Positions 23,201-32,270 of a stretch of 64,000 nt of DNA are shown here, piece by piece (positions within the stretch are counted from its first letter, which is position 1; the number at the start of each line of letters is the position of its first letter). A program made the translations under genes and the position numbers. The DNA is from Paraspadella gotoi (lineage: Eukaryota > Chaetognatha): the NCBI GenBank assembly GCA_051294375.1, contig CM119264.1, positions 5,482,218 through 5,546,217 on the forward strand, written 5' to 3'. The notes beneath the pieces were generated by a model. It saw only the letters and a list, made by a program, of their open reading frames with translations, was not told the DNA's origin and ran no database searches.

Positions 23201-24506
23201 TGCGAGGCGTGGGTTCAAATCTCAAAACTGCCACCCACATTAAAGTAAGTAACAGTGAAATCATGAACCAAAGTAGATTATTTCAGTTTAGAAAAGCCAA
23301 GACGTGTAGACTTTGAGATCAAATGAACAGTAGCAAAATTGCAAGTAATTTAAGAGCAAACGGATCTTTGACAACGGGTTAGTTTTCACCGATGGCAGAA
23401 GCCCAATCCTGCGTGATGGCCGTTCACTTTCCAATCTCCCTCTCTANNNNNNNNNNNNNNNNNNNNNNNNNCTCTGTCTCTTTTGGCGATTCGTTCTCGT
23501 TTGCATAGAGTTGGATCAAAATCCAATCGAAAAGGATTTCCCGTCATTTTCACTCTCCGATTCCTTACCTTGTCTTACCTCACCCGAAACCTTCCTTACT
23601 TTCACGCCGCATCGCTCACTTATCTCACGTTATTTCAGGTAACTCATTACATTATTTTTTTTCAGTCTCTCCTTTTATTTTCCTTGACTTCTCAGGTTTC
23701 AAAGTCAACCATAATTTCGTTATTTCTTTTTATAAGTAAAGCCATAACTGACGTCTACAATACCGTTACCCAAACCTTTATCAACAACAACAACAACAAG
23801 CCCTCAATTCACGCCACCTCACGTGATACCTCACGCACCCCTTCACCCTTTGGTCCCCCCCTAGCGACCCCATTTACTTAAGTCGGATTTTTCTCCCAAG
23901 TCCCTTTTGTTTGACTTCACGATACTCGGTTTTCACCTTTAGTCGCCAGAGGAAATATTTTTTTCCCCGCAAACAAAAGACGTGCTAATCGCCAACAACG
24001 CGAACGCCATTGAGAAGTCGACGACGATGACGACGACGACGACGACTACAACGACGATGGAGACCACAATGGAACAACAATGCGGAAATAGGCGCTTGGA
24101 AGGGAAAAATGGCAATTCAAAAACAAATAAAAAGACATCAAACGTCAACAAAGTAAACACTTAACGAATAAAGAACGATATTAGCTGTTGATTCTGTGGC
24201 ATTTTTTACTTACCTGGTAAGCAGCTCACGAGCTAGGACCGAGATAAAAAAACTTGGTTTTTCCATATTATTTTCCAATTTCCCCAAAGTATTGCCAAAA
24301 TTGTTATTCCCCAATTTAACTAATTTTTAATAGAATATAATATTTATATCGTATTATATCTTATCTAGATAAAGAGAGAGATATTGTAAAGTAAGATAAG
24401 TAAAATAAGATATGGTGCGGACATCGTGTTACATGGATTGGAAAATACCATTTTTTTTTATCACCGGCGTTCAACGACACAACGTGCTAACCCTTTTCTT
24501 TCATTT

Positions 24507-24577
<71 letters not shown>

Positions 24578-25071
24578 TTTGCAGAGAGAGGGAGGGATTG
24601 AGTTGCCATGGGCGTCAACTTCCGTTCCAACCTCATATTTCCATAGACGCCAGTTTCCACTTTTACTCNNNNNNNNNNNNNNNNNNNNNNNNNNNNNNNN
24701 NNNNNNNNNNNNNNNNNNNNNNNNNNNNNNNNNNNNNNNNNNNNNNNNNNNNNNNNNNNNNNNNNNNNNNNNNNNNNNNNNNNNNNNNNNNNNNNNNNNN
24801 NNNNNNNNNNNNNNNNNNNNNNNNNNNNNNNNNNNNNNNNNNNNNNNNNNNNNNNNNNNNNNNNNNNNNNNNNNNNNNNNNNNNNNNNNNNNNNNNNNNN
24901 NNNNNNNNNNNNNNNNNNNNNNNNNNNNNNNNNNNNNNNNNNNNNNNNNNNNNNNNNNNNNNNNNNNNNNNNNNNNNNNNNNNNNNNNNNNNNNNNNNNN
25001 NNNNNNNNNNNNNNNTTTTGGGTTGAGAACTGTAATGCTGGAAAAATACATGTTGTAGTACCTGGTTCCGG

Positions 25072-25131
<60 letters not shown>

Positions 25132-26765
25132 TTCCATCATTATGATCCCTCTTAAACTTTTTTCTCCCGCTTCAAAATGGCGAACCGACCTCCCTACTCT
25201 TCTTTCCATTCTTGAGTCGGGCCGCGTCTCTCTTCAAGTTAGTACATATTATTATATTCAAAATATAATCATAAATATACAAACCTCTTCGTTTACAAAC
25301 AATTTACATTGATATAGGTGAAATCAACTAACTACCAATACACTAACAGTTCAAATTAATCGATCTCCCCTTTCCAAACCCAGCGAGCGTCATTACAAAA
25401 GGCTGTGGATAAGGCGCTAAGTGGGCTGAAGATGACTATCCTTCTATTTTCGACCTCTCGCATTCCTTGACCCTTGGTCTTACCTCACCCGAAAGCTTCC
25501 TTACTTTCACGCCGCCTCCGCTCACTTATCCACGTTATTCAGGTAACTCATACAATATTTTCTTTTCAGGTCTCTCGCTTTTATTTCCTTGACTTTCTCA
25601 GTTTCAAATGTCACCTCCATAAGTTTCGTTATTCTTTTGTATTCTAAGTAAGGAGCCAGTAACTGGACGCTCTAATGACCGATACCAAACCTTTGATAAC
25701 AACAAGCACAAGCAAGCCCTCATTCACGGCCACCTCACGTGAGATAGCCTCACGACAACCTCATTCACCCTGTTGCAGTTGGTCCCCCCTCTAGCGACCC
25801 CCAGTTTACTTAGACAGGGTTTGTCCGGATTTTATCTCCAAGTCCCTTTTTGTTGACTTCCTACCTATACTCGGTTTTCCTCTCCTTCTAGTCGCCAGAG
25901 GGAATATTTTTTTCCCCGCCAACAGAAAGACGCTGCTATCGGCTCCGAACAACGCGAACGCCATTGAGAAGTCGACGCGATTGACGACACGACGACCACG
26001 ACGTAAGCACGACGATGGAGACACAACTGGAACACAATGCGGAATAGGCGCTTGGAAGGGAAGAAATGCAATTCAAAAATCATAAATATACTGAGAGACA
26101 TATCAAACGCTCAACAAAGTAACCACTTACGAATTAAAGAAGTGCGATATTAGTTTGTTATTTCTGTGGCATTTTTTACTTACTGGTAGATCGCAGCTGC
26201 AATGGTGTACGAGTGCTGGAATATGTGTGATTTTGGGACGATAGCCTGTAGGAGAACAGACGGAAATTATCTGTCGCTCTGCGTGTAATATGATGTGTCC
26301 GAAATTAGTATTCTCTGTCTCCAAGGCTTGGGTTTTTCATTCCCCAACGAATGCCCGTGAGTATTGATCTCGGAATGTATTGATACTTTGCGTCCGTATT
26401 AGCCCCATTTAAATCTAGAATTTTTTTAAGTGTAGTATGAGTAGTAAATATTATTTGTATGACGTATTATTATCGTTGATATACCTTCAGATAAGACGAC
26501 GACGAGAGAGATATATTGTATGTTATATCAATTAGTACAGATAGAGTTAAGAATCTTAGGATATGGAATGCGCGGGCACATATCCTTTTGCCGTTATAGT
26601 TTGTCTTTACAGTATGTGGATTCTGGGAAGAGCAATGAGTGCTTAATTCATGTACAGAGTCCATTTTTTTTTTAATCTTCAGCCGGCTGGGTGTTTCAGG
26701 ACTGTGTACTAGTCAACGTCTTCCGTGGCTAACCTTTCTTTCATTTTCTTCTCTCTTCTCTCTCT

Positions 26766-26801
<36 letters not shown>

Positions 26802-27057
26802 TCTCTCTCTCCCTCTTGCAGAGAGAGGAGGATGAGATGCCATGGGCTGTCAACTCTTCCGTCTCCAACCTCATATTTCCAAGACGCCAGTTTCCACTTT
26901 TACTCCAGATTTTTTTGTTCTTTTGAAAAAAAAATTTCGCCATCAAAGTTTTTGGCTCCGAGAATCTCAGACTGTCATTTTCTATTAAAAATGATTTTCA
27001 TTTTGGTTGAGGAACTGTAATGCTGGGAAAAATAATGTTGTAGTACCTGGTTCCGGT

Positions 27058-27121
<64 letters not shown>

Positions 27122-30100
27122 TCCATTCATTATGATCCCTCTAAACTTTTTTCCTCCGCCGCTTCAAAATGGCGACACGAGCTCCTACTCTTCTTTCCAT
27201 TCTTGGTCGGGCCGGCGTCTCTTTCAAGTGATTATTTATTTATTCCTCAAAATAATCATAATATAACAAACCTTTCTGTTTACAAACAATTACATTGATA
27301 TAGGTGGAAATCAACTAACTCAATACACTAACAGTTTCAAATTAATCGATCTCCCTTTCCAAACCAGCGAGCGTCATTACAAAAGGCTGGGATAAGGCGC
27401 TAAGTGGGCTGAAGATGACTAATCCCGGCAAGACTCTATAACCCCCTCTAGCAGACATGGAACGGTCCTGGGCTTGGAACCAGGCTTGAGGGTTTGCCAC
27501 GCCTCCCAAGGCGGTACGCGTCCTAACTCTTCCCGCAGGGTAGGTACCAGGTGGGAGCAATGCCCACTACAAGGCGTTCTCATTTCCACCAGTTTTCCCC
27601 GGCCCCATTTTCTCCTCCAACCCCAATTTCCCCTAAAGCTCTCGATTGCCATTTTTGATTTCAAAATCTCCTTTCACCTCCCCGCCCACCCAGTAAGCCC
27701 TCCTGCCCATTTCGCTTCTTTTTTTTAGATTACCCCGCGGGAGTGTCGCNNNNNNNNNNNNNNNNNNNNNNNNNCGCATCTTTCCCCGTCGATGTTTATC
27801 CAAACCCTAATGATTGGATTCAAACGGGAATGACCTTTCGACCTCCAATCAGCAGCGGGACGTCGACGAATCCGACACCGATTCTCGATCCACCCACTTT
27901 TTTTCTTTTTTTCTTTTCTTTTTTTTTTTAGAAGGGGGAGAGTTAAGGTGGGTGAGTCGATTCCAATTTTTTTTGTTTGTTTGTTTTTCCGAGAAGAGAT
28001 TTCATCGACAAGAAATCGGAATGTGGGGAGGAAAAGAAGGAGAGAGGAAGAAGATTAAGAGGAGAGGGGAGGAAAAGGAGGAGAGAGGAAGAAGATTAAG
28101 AGGAGAGGGGAGGAAAAGAAGGAGAGAGGAAGAAGATTAAGAGGAGAGGGGAGGAAAAGAAGGAGAGAGGAAGTAGATTAAGAGGAGAGGGGAGGAAGAA
28201 GATTAAGAGGAGAGGGGAGGAAAATCCAAATTTGAAAAAATGAAGGAAAAGGAAAAAAAGTAAGGGTAAAAAAATGGGGGAAGGAATTGGGGAAAAACCA
28301 GGATGAGGGATAAAGAGAAAAATAGAGAAAAGGCAAAAACGGAAAAGAACGACAAACAAGCAAAAAACCTTTCCGATAAGAGCTAAACAAGGGAACAAAA
28401 AAGGGGGGGAAAAAAGGGAAAAAAAGAGAGGATTCTAAAGTGACAGAAAACCAATTTAATGAAAAAGTCAGAGATAGAAAATAAAAAAGTAAAAAAAAAA
28501 ACAAAGAAAAAAGGAGAGACAGAAAGACAGACAGAAAAAAAGAATGAAAGAAAGAAAGAAAGATAGACAAAGAAAAAAACTCTAAAAGTAATAAAATGTC
28601 CCGAAAAAAAGTAAGTAAAGAAAAAAACAAATAAAGAGAGAAGTTGGGCCAAACGCGCGTCAACGGACGAAACTTGAACAAATACGAAGGCCAATGGAGG
28701 ATTTCACTTCCGGAATATACATTGCAAGTCGCACGTAAGGACGAGCACGTCCCACGCAAGGAAGTGCAAATCGCACGCCAGGAAAAGCGTTGCGAGTAGA
28801 AAAGATGAGAATAAAATGGCGAAAGTGGAGAATCGAAAACGAGGCTGATACCGAAACATCAAATCAAAAAGAGAGAAGTACAAGAAAAAACATTAAATGA
28901 AGAGAGAGATAAAAGATTGCATCTTAAAAGGAATTGCAAAAATGAAGAAAGAAAAAAAATAAGGAAACAAACGACGTCGTCAAAAGATAGCAGCTTTGAA
29001 TAAAAAGATAGATAAAAAGATAGCAGCTTTGAATAAAAAGATAGATAAAAAGATAGAAGCTTTGAATAAAAAGATAGATAAAAAGATAGCAGCTTTGAAT
29101 AAAAAGATAGATAAAAAGATAGCAGCTTTGAATAAAAAGGTAGATAAAAAGATAGCAGCTTTGAATAAAAAGATAGATAAAAAGATAGCAGCTTTGAATA
29201 AAAAGATAGACAAAAAGATAGCAGCTTTGAATAAAAAGATAGATAAAAAGACAGCAGCTTTGAATAAAACCGCGAGAAATAAGCAAGAAGGAAAGCGTCA
29301 GACGCTAAAGGTCAAAGAGGAAAGTGGCGAGGGCAAAGTGGTAAGTGAAATAGGGGAGAATAAAATGGATTTATAAAGTGATGATGTTAAAGTATGAAAA
29401 ATAAAAGTTGAAACTTCGATAGGAAAAGAAAAAGAGGGAAAAATTAAATGTAAAAAAATTAGAAATGATAAATATATTAAGTTGGTTGAGGCGAGGAAAG
29501 TCGCAAACTGAAAGGGATAGAAGAAAATGGTTGAGAGAGAAGAGGATTTTTAAACAATACTTAATAGAAATGAAATATAAATCTGAAGATATATTTGGGT
29601 AAATAGAAAGATAATGAGGGAAATGTGGTCGGTGAACACGTGAAAGGAGGAGGACTGATCACGTAAAAGAAAAAGCGTGATATGAATGAGATGAAGAGCG
29701 AAAATGGTATTCCGAAGAAATAGATGCGAATTTATTTACGTTCGCGTAGACCAATGAGTATGAGCTTGACTATGAGAAGAGATAAGATGAGAGAGAGAGA
29801 GAGAGAGAGAGAGAAGAGAGAGAAGAGAGAGAGAGAGAAGAGAATGGAATAGCGAGAAAGCGAGAGACAAGATCACGTAAAAGAGAATTTTTTTTCATTT
29901 CAAATCTGGTCATCTTTCCTAAACAACCTTCAAATCATCCTATATGTTTCTCTCTCTCTTTCTCTCTTTCTCTCTTTCTCTCTTTCTCTCTCTCTCTCTC
30001 TCTAACTTTGATCCTGTCGTAACATCCTTTCTTCCGCCTCCCCTCACCCGCCCCCCCTACATCTTGGCAACTTCATTGCGCTTTTCTGGTTTTTTAAAGA

Positions 30101-30896
30101 CGAAAGATTCTCAGTTGGTGCCAGCGATGGAATTTTCGAAAACAACTCTCTCAGTTTTTCCTCGGGTCGGCGTGGCAATAGGGTTTCGGAGTTTATGGAA
30201 CCAAGACTTAGTATCTTTCGAGAAAACGTAAATCTCTATACGTAGTAAAATGATGGAAAATGATGGAAAATACGTTTTTCCCCTTTTTTCCGTTCACATC
30301 AACGTTTTGAAATTAACAAGAAGGTGAAAAGATCTCCAAATAACGGTCGCGATTTTCAGTTAACCACCCTATTATTGTACCGAAATCCATAAACTTTACC
30401 ATAATATTTAACTTTAAAAAAACGAACCCCTAAACATAATCCGTAACTTTAATACAAAGCCCTATCCATTAACCCTATACCCCTAACCCTTAACCTGTAC
30501 CCTAACCTAACCTAATCTAACCTAAACCCTGACTTAATACTTAATAACCCAAAAAATTAACTAAATTCCAAACATGAGCAGAAATACTAGAGATCTTTTG
30601 ACAGACAACGCCTCAAGATGATAGCGAGAGATTATGCTTGCTCCGGAGATTGCAAGCTTGCTCTCGAATCCCCCATCGGTACTCACTCGGGCTGCAAGTT
30701 GGTTCGGAAATGACGCTGAGCGAGACGGCGAAGTTGTTTCCGCATTTGAAAGTTCCGGAGTCAAAGAGCCGCACGTTGCGTATGGAGAGAATGTAGGTGT
30801 CGTTGCCCTGCGAACAAAAGAACAGTTTGATCGACGTGCAAATAGAAAACACGGGCTGATTTTGAAACTTAACGTGTAAATTACAATAATGATGAC

Positions 30897-30930
<34 letters not shown>

Positions 30931-31403
30931 TAATAATAATAATAATAATCAATAAGTTTTGTAGAGTCATCACATCACTGTTTAATTTATTTAAAGAACG
31001 TCGAATTTATCCTGTTGTATTGTCTGACTCTCACCTGTTCTCTTCTCTCTCTTCTATCTCTCCTCTTTTTCCTTAGCTCTCTCTTCTACTCACTTCACTC
31101 TACCCTGAACACGATGATCTGTCAAAATAGATCGAAATATTGGTTTTCTATAAAAGAAAAAAAATACTGCACTTGATCCAAATTCGACGTTTTTCTTAAT
31201 TCATAAAATAATAATAATCATAATAATAATACATAATAATCAATCATAATAATAATACATATAGTTAATAATAACAAACTATATAGATTCACCTGTTTTT
31301 CGAATCTGTACTTGAACAGATCGACGGATTGTCTGTCATAAGGTTGATCGCCGATCGAGAGAAATGATTTTCGTCCCACGCGCCCAAGTTGCACACCAAA
31401 CGG
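15661..31403 (-). CDS. Multi-exon immunoglobulin-superfamily gene (partial, 5' and 3' ends uncertain)
   Basis: Eight minus-strand exons are listed separately below. Seen: each is open in one frame with an AG acceptor and a GT donor, and the phases agree across consecutive junctions (1/1, 0/0, 2/2, 0/0, 1/1, 1/1). The spliced product has an Ig1 half with an F-strand motif DSGTFKCG, an Ig2 with VWLRCE and GRNITCSL, a linker LNVLHQPKI, and an Ig3 with YQVKCSG and IYWRIRD. Known: B-strand Cys, C-strand Trp and F-strand D-x-G-x-[YF]-x-C are Ig-fold hallmarks, and short V-x-x-x-P linkers join tandem Ig modules. Inferred: an extracellular adhesion or receptor protein. I cannot assign a named family. 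A Sushi-containing Ig protein such as insect hikaru genki is a possible alternative because exon 17159-16994 also resembles the end of a Sushi module. No signal peptide or membrane segment was found. Confidence 0.7.
15757..15830. repeat. (GA)n microsatellite
   Basis: Sits just upstream (minus strand) of the candidate exon at 15738-15661. Confidence 0.9.
16091..16213 (-). CDS. Ig3 exon, strands C to D
   Basis: Acceptor ttccttcttttttactaag has a long pyrimidine tract; donor CGGG|gtgagt. 2 + 120 + 1 bases, phase 1 in and phase 1 out. It encodes LANPLVPLQNIYWRIRDTNS then GPLGGRVFPTSDRRVKVNSR. IYWRIRD is an Ig C strand with the core Trp, about 15 residues after the Cys of YQVKCSG. The coding frame is fixed by phase from the previous exon, and both splice sites are strong. 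Antisense to it lies a tRNA T-arm-like string, which I regard as coincidental. Confidence 0.72.
16215..16785. other. Intron between Ig3 exons
   Basis: Purine-rich left part, then a stretch at 16560-16640 repeating ggccac/cggcc and tttgg.cac motifs; no separate gene seen. Confidence 0.6.
16816..16906 (-). CDS. Ig3 exon, linker and A-B strands
   Basis: Acceptor gtaccattacag; donor TCGG|gtaagt, near-consensus. It has 30 codons plus one base, phase 0 in and phase 1 out. It encodes ALNVLHQPKIICQDVQQILE then SAPVYQVKCS. LNVLHQPKI resembles the linker between tandem Ig modules and YQVKCSG an Ig B strand with the core Cys. The extra Cys in KIICQ could pair with PKC of the preceding exon. The intron to the preceding exon is only 87 bp, typical of compact insect introns. 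Confidence 0.72.
16994..17159 (-). CDS. Ig2 exon, strands E to G (Sushi-like alternative)
   Basis: Acceptor aaccttcccag; donor TTCAAG|gtgagg. One base plus 55 codons, phase 2 in and phase 0 out. It encodes PGNFGDSSVEGDEVRSDLVV, then SPTYKLHGRNITCSLAEEDG and RGWNASYPLPKCAFK. Spliced to the next exon it runs into ALNVLHQPKI, an inter-Ig linker pattern, so SDLVVSPTYKLHGRNITCSL is read as Ig strands E-F. The alternative is the C-terminal half of a Sushi/CCP module (Y-x-L-x-G, ITC, GW, P-x-C), but a second-position Cys expected before YKLHG is absent. Asn-Ile-Thr and Asn-Ala-Ser are potential N-glycosylation sites. The surrounding DNA is GC-rich compared with the introns. Confidence 0.7.
17165..17572. 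other. Intronic purine-rich DNA
   Basis: Contains a duplicated ggaggaaggat-agataggacgagg-gaaaagaggagtggttgg unit (17286-17345 and 17372-17430). Confidence 0.6.
17573..18079. other. Assembly gap, 507 N
   Basis: Within the intron between the Ig exons at 18123 and 17159. Confidence 0.99.
18123..18202 (-). CDS. Ig2 exon, strands C to D
   Basis: Acceptor cgtactattttcag; donor AATGG|gtaatt. It has 26 codons plus 2 bases, phase 0 in and phase 2 out. It encodes ESLKVKVWNPKAFKNAAPIK then KAPIDN; the split Gly codon is completed by the first base of the exon at 17159. Trp lies 9 residues after the B-strand Cys of the preceding exon when spliced, which is acceptable for an Ig core Cys-Trp pair. It sits 44 bp from the 507-base gap at 17573-18079. 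Phase agreement on both sides is the main support. Confidence 0.55.
18204..18899. other. AT-rich intron, nothing recognised
   Basis: Intron right of the exon at 18202; no further exon seen. Confidence 0.6.
18900..19400. promoter_or_regulatory. CpG-rich island with E2F-type site
   Basis: Sharply richer in CG dinucleotides than the AT-rich DNA on its left. Contains TTTGGCGGGAA (18963-18973), an exact E2F-type site. Plus strand 19049-19408 is open (about 120 codons, starting CRGYEATLAPRILFW) but has no recognisable domain. It lies inside an intron of the Ig gene and is cut by the gap at 19409. It could be an internal or opposite-strand promoter. Confidence 0.35.
19409..19871. other. Assembly gap, 463 N
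   Basis: Cuts the right edge of the CpG-rich island. Confidence 0.99.
19872..21110. other. AT-rich intronic DNA
   Basis: Apart from the TC run, no feature seen. Confidence 0.6.
20151..20199. repeat. (TC)n microsatellite
   Basis: Pure TC run of about 48 bp. Confidence 0.95.
21165..21349 (-). CDS. Ig2 exon, N-terminal part through B strand
   Basis: Acceptor atctcctttcag; donor GAA|gtattt, which is weak. It has 2 + 183 bases, phase 1 in and phase 0 out, matching both neighbours. It encodes DPAFYKYHLSVRPKSAV, then KVPKIDKCSEITES and ALFAFLAQVWLRCE. VWLRCE suits an Ig B strand. The region between is longer than usual before a B-strand Cys, so an internal acceptor or a small unrecognised intron is possible. 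The frame stays open to 21111, where a stop follows. An alternative frame, starting QIPHSINTTCRS, is also open but does not fit the phases. Confidence 0.45.
21715..21785. repeat. (CT)n microsatellite
   Basis: Interrupted CT run in an intron. Confidence 0.9.
21800..23125. other. AT-rich intronic DNA
   Basis: Poly-A/T rich, no exon recognised. Confidence 0.6.
23130..23235 (+). other. tRNA-derived sequence (pseudogene or SINE head), tentative
   Basis: A-box-like tagtgcaactgag and B-box-like gggttcaaatctc lie about 70 bp apart. The T-arm stem is imperfect and no acceptor stem pairs, so it is not an intact tRNA. Confidence 0.25.
23560..25443. repeat. Duplicated block C, copy 1
   Basis: Shares with 25459-27427, in order: cttacctcacccgaaa, agtcgccagag, an ACG-rich stretch, a (CT)n run, gaactgtaatgctgg, a second (CT)n, and ggcgctaagtgggctgaaga at the end. 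Its 347-N gap (24669-25015) corresponds to about 100 real bases in copy 2. The Thr-rich frame at 23982-24164 is a translated trinucleotide repeat. Confidence 0.75.
24669..25015. other. Assembly gap, 347 N
   Basis: Inside duplicated block C copy 1; copy 2 has real sequence here. Confidence 0.99.
25459..27427. repeat. Duplicated block C, copy 2
   Basis: Tandem to copy 1, with extra single bases scattered through it. It ends at the copia-like LTR edge. No gene recognised. Confidence 0.75.
27385..27495 (-). mobile_element. Second copia-like PPT/LTR edge (remnant)
   Basis: The minus strand reads GAGGGGG (27448-27442) then TTATAGAGTC, with flanks similar to 46400-46530 (shared AAGCCC.GGA, GTTCCATG, TAGCGCCTTATCC). 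The TG expected at the LTR start is missing. The downstream LTR-like part also occurs at 25395-25443, inside the 1.9-kb duplicated block. Confidence 0.4.
28010..28230. repeat. 41-bp purine-rich tandem repeat
   Basis: The string gattaagaggagagggg recurs at 28053, 28094, 28135, 28176 and 28201, so three 41-bp steps are followed by a truncated 25-bp step. All purine on the plus strand. Confidence 0.8.
28235..28980. other. A-rich DNA, no gene
   Basis: At 28725-28775 a short repeat gcaagtcgcacgtaaggac / gcaaatcgcacgccaggaa is visible. Confidence 0.6.
28984..29272. repeat. 33-bp tandem repeat, about 8.7 copies, open in several frames
   Basis: The unit gatagcagctttgaataaaa followed by agatagataaaaa is repeated almost perfectly. 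In the plus frame it reads AALNKKIDKKI per unit, starting at an ATG at 28996 and continuing to a stop at 29374. Four substitutions are seen: three change an amino acid, one is silent. The opposite strand is also open. Probably a minisatellite; an 11-residue coiled-coil-like protein is possible but unsupported. Confidence 0.85.
29280..30460. other. Mixed DNA, no gene recognised
   Basis: Only the GA/CT pair stands out. Confidence 0.6.
29790..30003. repeat. (GA)n then (CT)n, inverted pair
   Basis: GA at 29790-29845 and CT at 29950-30003, about 105 bp apart. Confidence 0.85.
30500..30530. repeat. Short interstitial telomere-like CCTAA run
   Basis: Reads cctaacctaacctaatctaa then cctaaaccc, four to five CCTAA units with one variant. 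Degenerate aacccttaacc and ccctatacccctaac precede it from 30465. CCTAA/TTAGG is the ancestral arthropod telomere unit. Too short for a telomere. Confidence 0.55.
30687..30807 (-). CDS. Ig1 exon, strands E to G
   Basis: Acceptor ttcttttgttcgcag has a good pyrimidine tract; donor CCGA|gtgagt. It has 40 codons plus one base (phase 0 in, phase 1 out). It encodes GNDTYILSIRNVRLFDSG, then TFKCGNNFAVSLSV and ISEPTCSP. TYILSIRNV is the E strand and DSGTFKCG the F strand with the conserved Asp, Gly and Cys of V- or I-set Ig domains. The G strand is VSLSV. This is the clearest domain match in the window. The leftover base A joins the two entry bases CA of the exon at 21349 to make Thr. Confidence 0.75.
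30893..31262. repeat. (AAT)n microsatellites
   Basis: AAT runs at 30893-30950 and 31205-31262, both inside the intron between the two Ig1 exons. Confidence 0.9.
31293..31403 (-). CDS. Ig1 exon, strands C to D (probably carries a sequence error)
   Basis: Bounded by acceptor attcag and donor CAG|gtgaat. The 3' part reads FLSIGDQPYDRQSVDLF then KYRFEKQ and joins in phase 0 to the next exon, giving KYRFEKQ-GNDTYILS. The 5' part is inconsistent. In this copy the continuous frame gives PFGVQLGRVGRKS, which lacks the C-strand Trp. The partial second copy at 34737-34802 reads VWVKLGATVDENQ into the same FLSIGDQP, a textbook Ig C strand. One or more indels therefore separate the two copies, and the second copy is the better protein. 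If so, the exon enters in phase 1 (cc completes a codon). The preceding exon carrying the B-strand Cys was not found. Confidence 0.65.
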
Positions 31404-31599
31404 CTGAATTTTTAAAATAATAAATACAACATCTAAAGTAGATACTGTGAACTGTTTAATACAATAAAAGTTATAATAATTTACGAAATAGTCGAAAAAA
31501 ATATAAGGAGAGACGAAATTCAACGTATTATTTAATTTTTTAACGCATGAAACTACGAAAGTATAAAATATTTAAATATATATAAGCGTAAGTAACTGT

Positions 31600-31865
31600 C
31601 TATGCAAATTTCCCCACCCACTCCGTCTCACAAGAAACCCTTGCTCTTGCCTTCTGACGCACCCTTGTTTGCCCTTGGACCGGTTTTCTGCGCGACGACA
31701 AATATCTCGGTGCCCCTTTTCCCTCGTTTTGCCGACCGAATCGAAAGGGAAGTCTTCTCACTTTATGGCTTCGACCTGCGGCAGAAATCGGAAGAAGTGC
31801 GCAGGCACTAGAGTCTGCAAGACGCGCGAGCTCTCGGTTTTCGGCCTCGGGAAGACAAAAAAAAC
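31600..31865. other. GC-rich conserved island, possible upstream exon
   Basis: A GC-rich island in AT-rich DNA, repeated with indels at 34995-35255. On the minus strand it contains acceptor-like gatttctgccgcag and donor-like TTTCTT|gtgaga. Frames differ between the copies, so the translation is unreliable. It could hold the Ig1 exon before 31403, but no Cys at the right distance from the VW of the next exon is visible. Confidence 0.25.
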
Positions 31866-31894
31866 ATAATAAAATCATGAAGCGCGTTATATGT

Positions 31895-32270
31895 GGAGAG
31901 AGAGAGAGAGGTAGGTAGGGATGAGAGAGAGAGAAGGAGAGAGAGAGGCAGAGAGAGAGAGAGAGAGAGAGATCGAAGAGGGAAAAAGAAAAACGAAGAA
32001 GAGAAGAAAGAAGAAGAAAAGAAGACGAAGAGAAGAAGGGAGTCGTGAGATTGTGTTCGTTTTAGGGTTAAGAGGAAAAAAGAAAAGAAAAGAGGAGAGA
32101 AAGAAGAGAAGAGAAGAGAAAGACAAGAAAAGAGAAGAGAGAAAGGAAGAGAAGCAAAGAGAAAGAAAGAAGAGAGAGAGAAGAAGAGAGAGAGAGAGTG
32201 AGAAGAGAGGGAAGAAGAAGAAAGAGAAAGAAAGAGAGAGGAAAAAAAGCGAAAGGAAGGAAGGTGATGA
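31895..32270. repeat. GA-rich low-complexity DNA
   Basis: GA and GAA runs; further GA arrays lie at 32760-32820 and 32898-32965. Arg-Glu frames here are not genes. Confidence 0.9.

Noticed and set aside
22985-23218. Minus-strand frame with a signal-peptide-like start (LAGLALLFLL)
   Set aside because: It is antisense to the tRNA-like segment, lacks splice support and does not continue into a domain.
23982-24164. Thr-rich 60-codon frame
   Set aside because: Derived from an ACG/ACT trinucleotide run, and broken in the second copy at 25950-26070.
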